From the NCBI GenBank assembly GCA_947631345.1, contig CANRKW010000017.1, positions 1-15,162 on the forward strand: a stretch of 15,162 bases of DNA, written 5' to 3'. Numbering within the stretch: position 1 is the first letter of the stretch; each line of letters starts with the position of its first letter. Under the pieces are notes generated by a model. It saw nothing but the letters and a program-made list of their open reading frames with translations. It was not told the DNA's origin and made no database searches. The translations under genes were made by a program, and so were the position numbers. Origin of the DNA: an uncultured Bacilli bacterium (lineage in GTDB: Bacteria; Bacillota_I; Bacilli_A; RF39; UBA660). This document shows positions 13,819 through 15,162 of the stretch, piece after piece.

Positions 13819-14244
13819 ATGGCATCTGCAAGAATACACGAAGCTATTATAAAAGAAGTTAATAAAGACTATAAAATGGATGATACATTATTAAGAATAG
13901 GTTCAGTTATGCCTGATTGTTGGAGAAATGTAAAAGAAGGAATTAAAGATAGATATTTAACTCATTTTTGGGATTTTAGAATTAAAGATGGACAAGCAAA
14001 TAATTATGATGAATTTTACTTTAAATATTATAATGAATTATCTAATCCAATATATTTTGGTTATTTAGTACATTTAATTTCAGATCAATATTGGAAAACT
14101 TACATTGATCCTAAATATAATATGGAAGTAAATGGTGTTAGTGGTTTTAAACTTAAAGATGGAAGTTTTCATAAAGATGAAAATTGGTTTGGATATTTTG
14201 ATTCTTTAAAACTTCAAAAAAACTGGCTAAAAAATATAATTTAG
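13819..14244 (+). CDS. Zinc-dependent phospholipase C-like domain, N-terminal part of a frameshifted gene
   Basis: ATG 13819 opens a 141-residue frame. MASARIHEAIIKE, then GSVMPDCW, then THFWDF, then YLVHLISDQYW supply His7, Asp33, His49, His85 and Asp89, in the order and spacing (including HxxxD) of the zinc-dependent phospholipase C/S1-P1-nuclease fold; His118 may add a further ligand. The frame ends early: after residue 134 it reads NWLKNII and stops. The -1 frame instead continues LAKKYNLGYLP, which fits the rest of the domain. A restored product would be 409 residues and include the HAD domain downstream. As it stands the domain is truncated. A cytoplasmic location is likely, since there is no signal peptide. 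Substrate unknown. Confidence 0.8.
   Translation: MASARIHEAIIKEVNKDYKMDDTLLRIGSVMPDCWRNVKEGIKDRYLTHFWDFRIKDGQANNYDEFYFKYYNELSNPIYFGYLVHLISDQYWKTYIDPKYNMEVNGVSGFKLKDGSFHKDENWFGYFDSLKLQKNWLKNII
14217..14223 (+). other. A AAA AAC heptamer at the frameshift point
   Basis: Seven A (14216-14222) followed by C. In the phase of the upstream frame (CAA AAA AAC) this is a textbook -1 slippery heptamer, and a -1 slip here joins the two halves exactly. Equally, one A lost from an A8 tract would give the same picture. I see no strong downstream hairpin or upstream Shine-Dalgarno-like stimulator. Confidence 0.75.
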
Positions 14245-15047
14245 GATATTTACCAATTAATAAAAATGATATTACTAATTTTAACTGTAATATTGACGAA
14301 ATAAATTTATCGGGTTTGTTTGGTAAAAATGGAACTTTAGATTATATTAATAATGAATTATCTAGTAGTGAAAATGATGAAGAAACACTTATATATGATT
14401 TTAATGATATTTTAAAATATATAAAAGAAACTACTGAATTTGTAAAAAAAGAATTAAAGCGTTTAAAAGAATCATATGAATTATCAAATAAAAAATTTAA
14501 AATTGCAGTTGATGTAGATGATACAATTCTTTCTACTAAAGAATTAGAAGAGTATTACTTTAAAATATTTTTGAAAGACAATCCTGATATAAATCCTAAT
14601 ATAGAATATAAGTGGGGGAGTCCAATTCTTATCAAATTTTGGAACGAATATAGAGAAAAAATGGCTTTTGGTAAAGTTAAAAATGGTGTTGCAGATTCTT
14701 TAGATTACTTAATAAAAAATGGTTATATAGTAGACTTATTAACAGCAAGGCCAATTGATAAATATGCTTCATTAAAAAAAGATTTAGTAATGTATTTTGA
14801 AGAAAATAATGTGCATTATCGTTATATGCATATGGGCTTTTTTTCAAAAATTGAATTTTTAAAAGAACATAATTATAATTTATTAATTGATAATGATATA
14901 AAGAATATAAAAGAAGCAAATGATAATGGTATTATGACAATTTTATTTGGACCATATAACTCTAATTATAATGGATATCAAGTATCTAATTGGAAAGATG
15001 TAGTGCCTTTATTAGAAAAAATATTGATAGATAATAAAAACAAATAA
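14223..15047 (+). CDS. Rest of the phospholipase C-like domain plus NT5C-type HAD phosphatase domain (frame -1)
   Basis: This segment has no credible start of its own. The first possible codon is a TTG at 14316 without ribosome binding site, and the frame is already open and protein-like before it (LAKKYNLGYLPINKND, then INLSGLFGKNGTLDYINNEL). Numbered on the 409-residue restored product, residues 136 to about 205 finish the phospholipase C-like domain, a helical linker follows, and residues 228-405 are a HAD domain. Its motifs are DVDDT (232-236), LLTARP (307-312), Lys344 in FSKIEFLKEH and LIDND (356-360). Together these are the four HAD motifs, in the 5'(3')-deoxyribonucleotidase (NT5C) arrangement with a short helical cap. 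Expected activity is phosphomonoester hydrolysis, perhaps on the product of the first domain. Pseudogene, assembly error or programmed frameshift remain open. Confidence 0.8.
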   Translation: MAKKYNLGYLPINKNDITNFNCNIDEINLSGLFGKNGTLDYINNELSSSENDEETLIYDFNDILKYIKETTEFVKKELKRLKESYELSNKKFKIAVDVDDTILSTKELEEYYFKIFLKDNPDINPNIEYKWGSPILIKFWNEYREKMAFGKVKNGVADSLDYLIKNGYIVDLLTARPIDKYASLKKDLVMYFEENNVHYRYMHMGFFSKIEFLKEHNYNLLIDNDIKNIKEANDNGIMTILFGPYNSNYNGYQVSNWKDVVPLLEKILIDNKNK

Positions 15048-15073
15048 TTTTGATACAATTTTGTTATTAATGG

Positions 15074-15102
15074 TTGACTTTAGGTAATTTATATTATAAA
15101 AT
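15074..15102 (+). promoter_or_regulatory. Promoter of the tRNA gene
   Basis: TTGACT (15074-15079) and TAAAAT (15097-15102) are 17 bp apart. The expected start near 15109 lies 7 bases before the mature tRNA end. Confidence 0.7.
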
Positions 15103-15115
15103 ACTAATTGAAGTT

Positions 15116-15162
15116 GCCCGATTAGCTCAGTCGGTAGAGCGCACGGCTGTTAACCGTTAGGT
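15116..15162 (+). tRNA. tRNA-Asn (GTT), 3' truncated by the window
   Basis: The acceptor 5' strand GCCCGAT (15116-15122) is followed by TA, a D arm (GCTC...GAGC with TCAGTCGGTA), and an anticodon arm with loop CTGTTAA (15147-15153), anticodon GTT. The anticodon stem CACGG/CCGTT has four pairs and a C-T mismatch at 27-43. The variable loop begins with AGGT and the window ends there. Whether more tRNA genes follow cannot be seen. Confidence 0.93.

Noticed and set aside
15048..15073. Terminator after the HAD gene (AACAAAT...ATTTTGTT)
   Set aside because: The possible hairpin is imperfect, entirely AT-based apart from one pair, and has no T run after it.
1..15162. Mycoplasma-type genetic code (TGA as Trp)
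   Set aside because: Trp is written TGG throughout, no long gene has an internal TGA, and the gene at 12945-13712 ends in TGA.
1..15162. CRISPR arrays, insertion sequences or a defence island
   Set aside because: No regularly spaced direct repeats, no transposase or integrase motifs, and no recognised nuclease-helicase set were seen on either strand.

Overview
This is an AT-rich window (roughly a quarter G+C by eye) from a low-GC Gram-positive bacterium. Several things suggest a Bacilli/Erysipelotrichia-type Bacillota, probably an uncultured gut lineage: AGGAGG-type ribosome binding sites, sigma-A-like promoters, a T-box leader, single-chain glycyl-tRNA synthetase, a Cse60 homologue and a CwlJ/SleB-type hydrolase. 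Trp is encoded by TGG, there are no in-frame TGA codons inside the long genes, and at least one gene ends in TGA, so the standard bacterial code applies. The taxonomic placement is inference.

Layout. 1-669: 3' part of a zinc-type (MDR) alcohol dehydrogenase, closed by a hairpin terminator. 703-1759: two small lipoproteins. The first looks as if it starts at ATT; the second sits directly on a promoter with no Shine-Dalgarno. 1792-3608: a 58-codon Cse60-like sporulation gene followed by a YtgP/MurJ-type lipid flippase. 3662-7367: a compact operon of an ABC-exporter ATPase, its NatB-like permease and a 499-residue protein of unknown function. 7368-7790 (minus): a CwlJ/SleB-type cell wall hydrolase, stop to stop with the operon. 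7858-8331: a hypoxanthine-DNA glycosylase. 8362-9685: two adjacent membrane proteins, each a zinc ribbon, one TM helix and an external domain, ending at a terminator shared with the opposite strand.

9695-13712 is on the minus strand: a small membrane protein, glyS with a very compact glycine T-box leader, a MerR regulator with a duplicated C-terminal beta domain and a 19-bp-spacer promoter, and an HEICH-motif putative metallopeptidase. 13819-15047 (plus) is a zinc-dependent phospholipase C-like domain joined to a NT5C-type HAD phosphatase domain. The frame is broken by one base at an A7 run that also reads as an A AAA AAC slippery heptamer. 15116 to the window end is a truncated tRNA-Asn(GTT) with its own promoter.

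Most of this is envelope and housekeeping biology: lipid II flipping, export, cell-wall hydrolysis, lipoproteins, DNA repair and tRNA charging. The points most worth a second look are the frameshifted phospholipase-HAD fusion, the T-box leader whose antiterminator and terminator appear to be the same hairpin, the unknown third gene of the ABC operon, and the non-standard translation starts (an ATT start and leaderless candidates). No mobile element, CRISPR array or recognised defence system is visible. No intergenic stretch exceeds about 180 bases.
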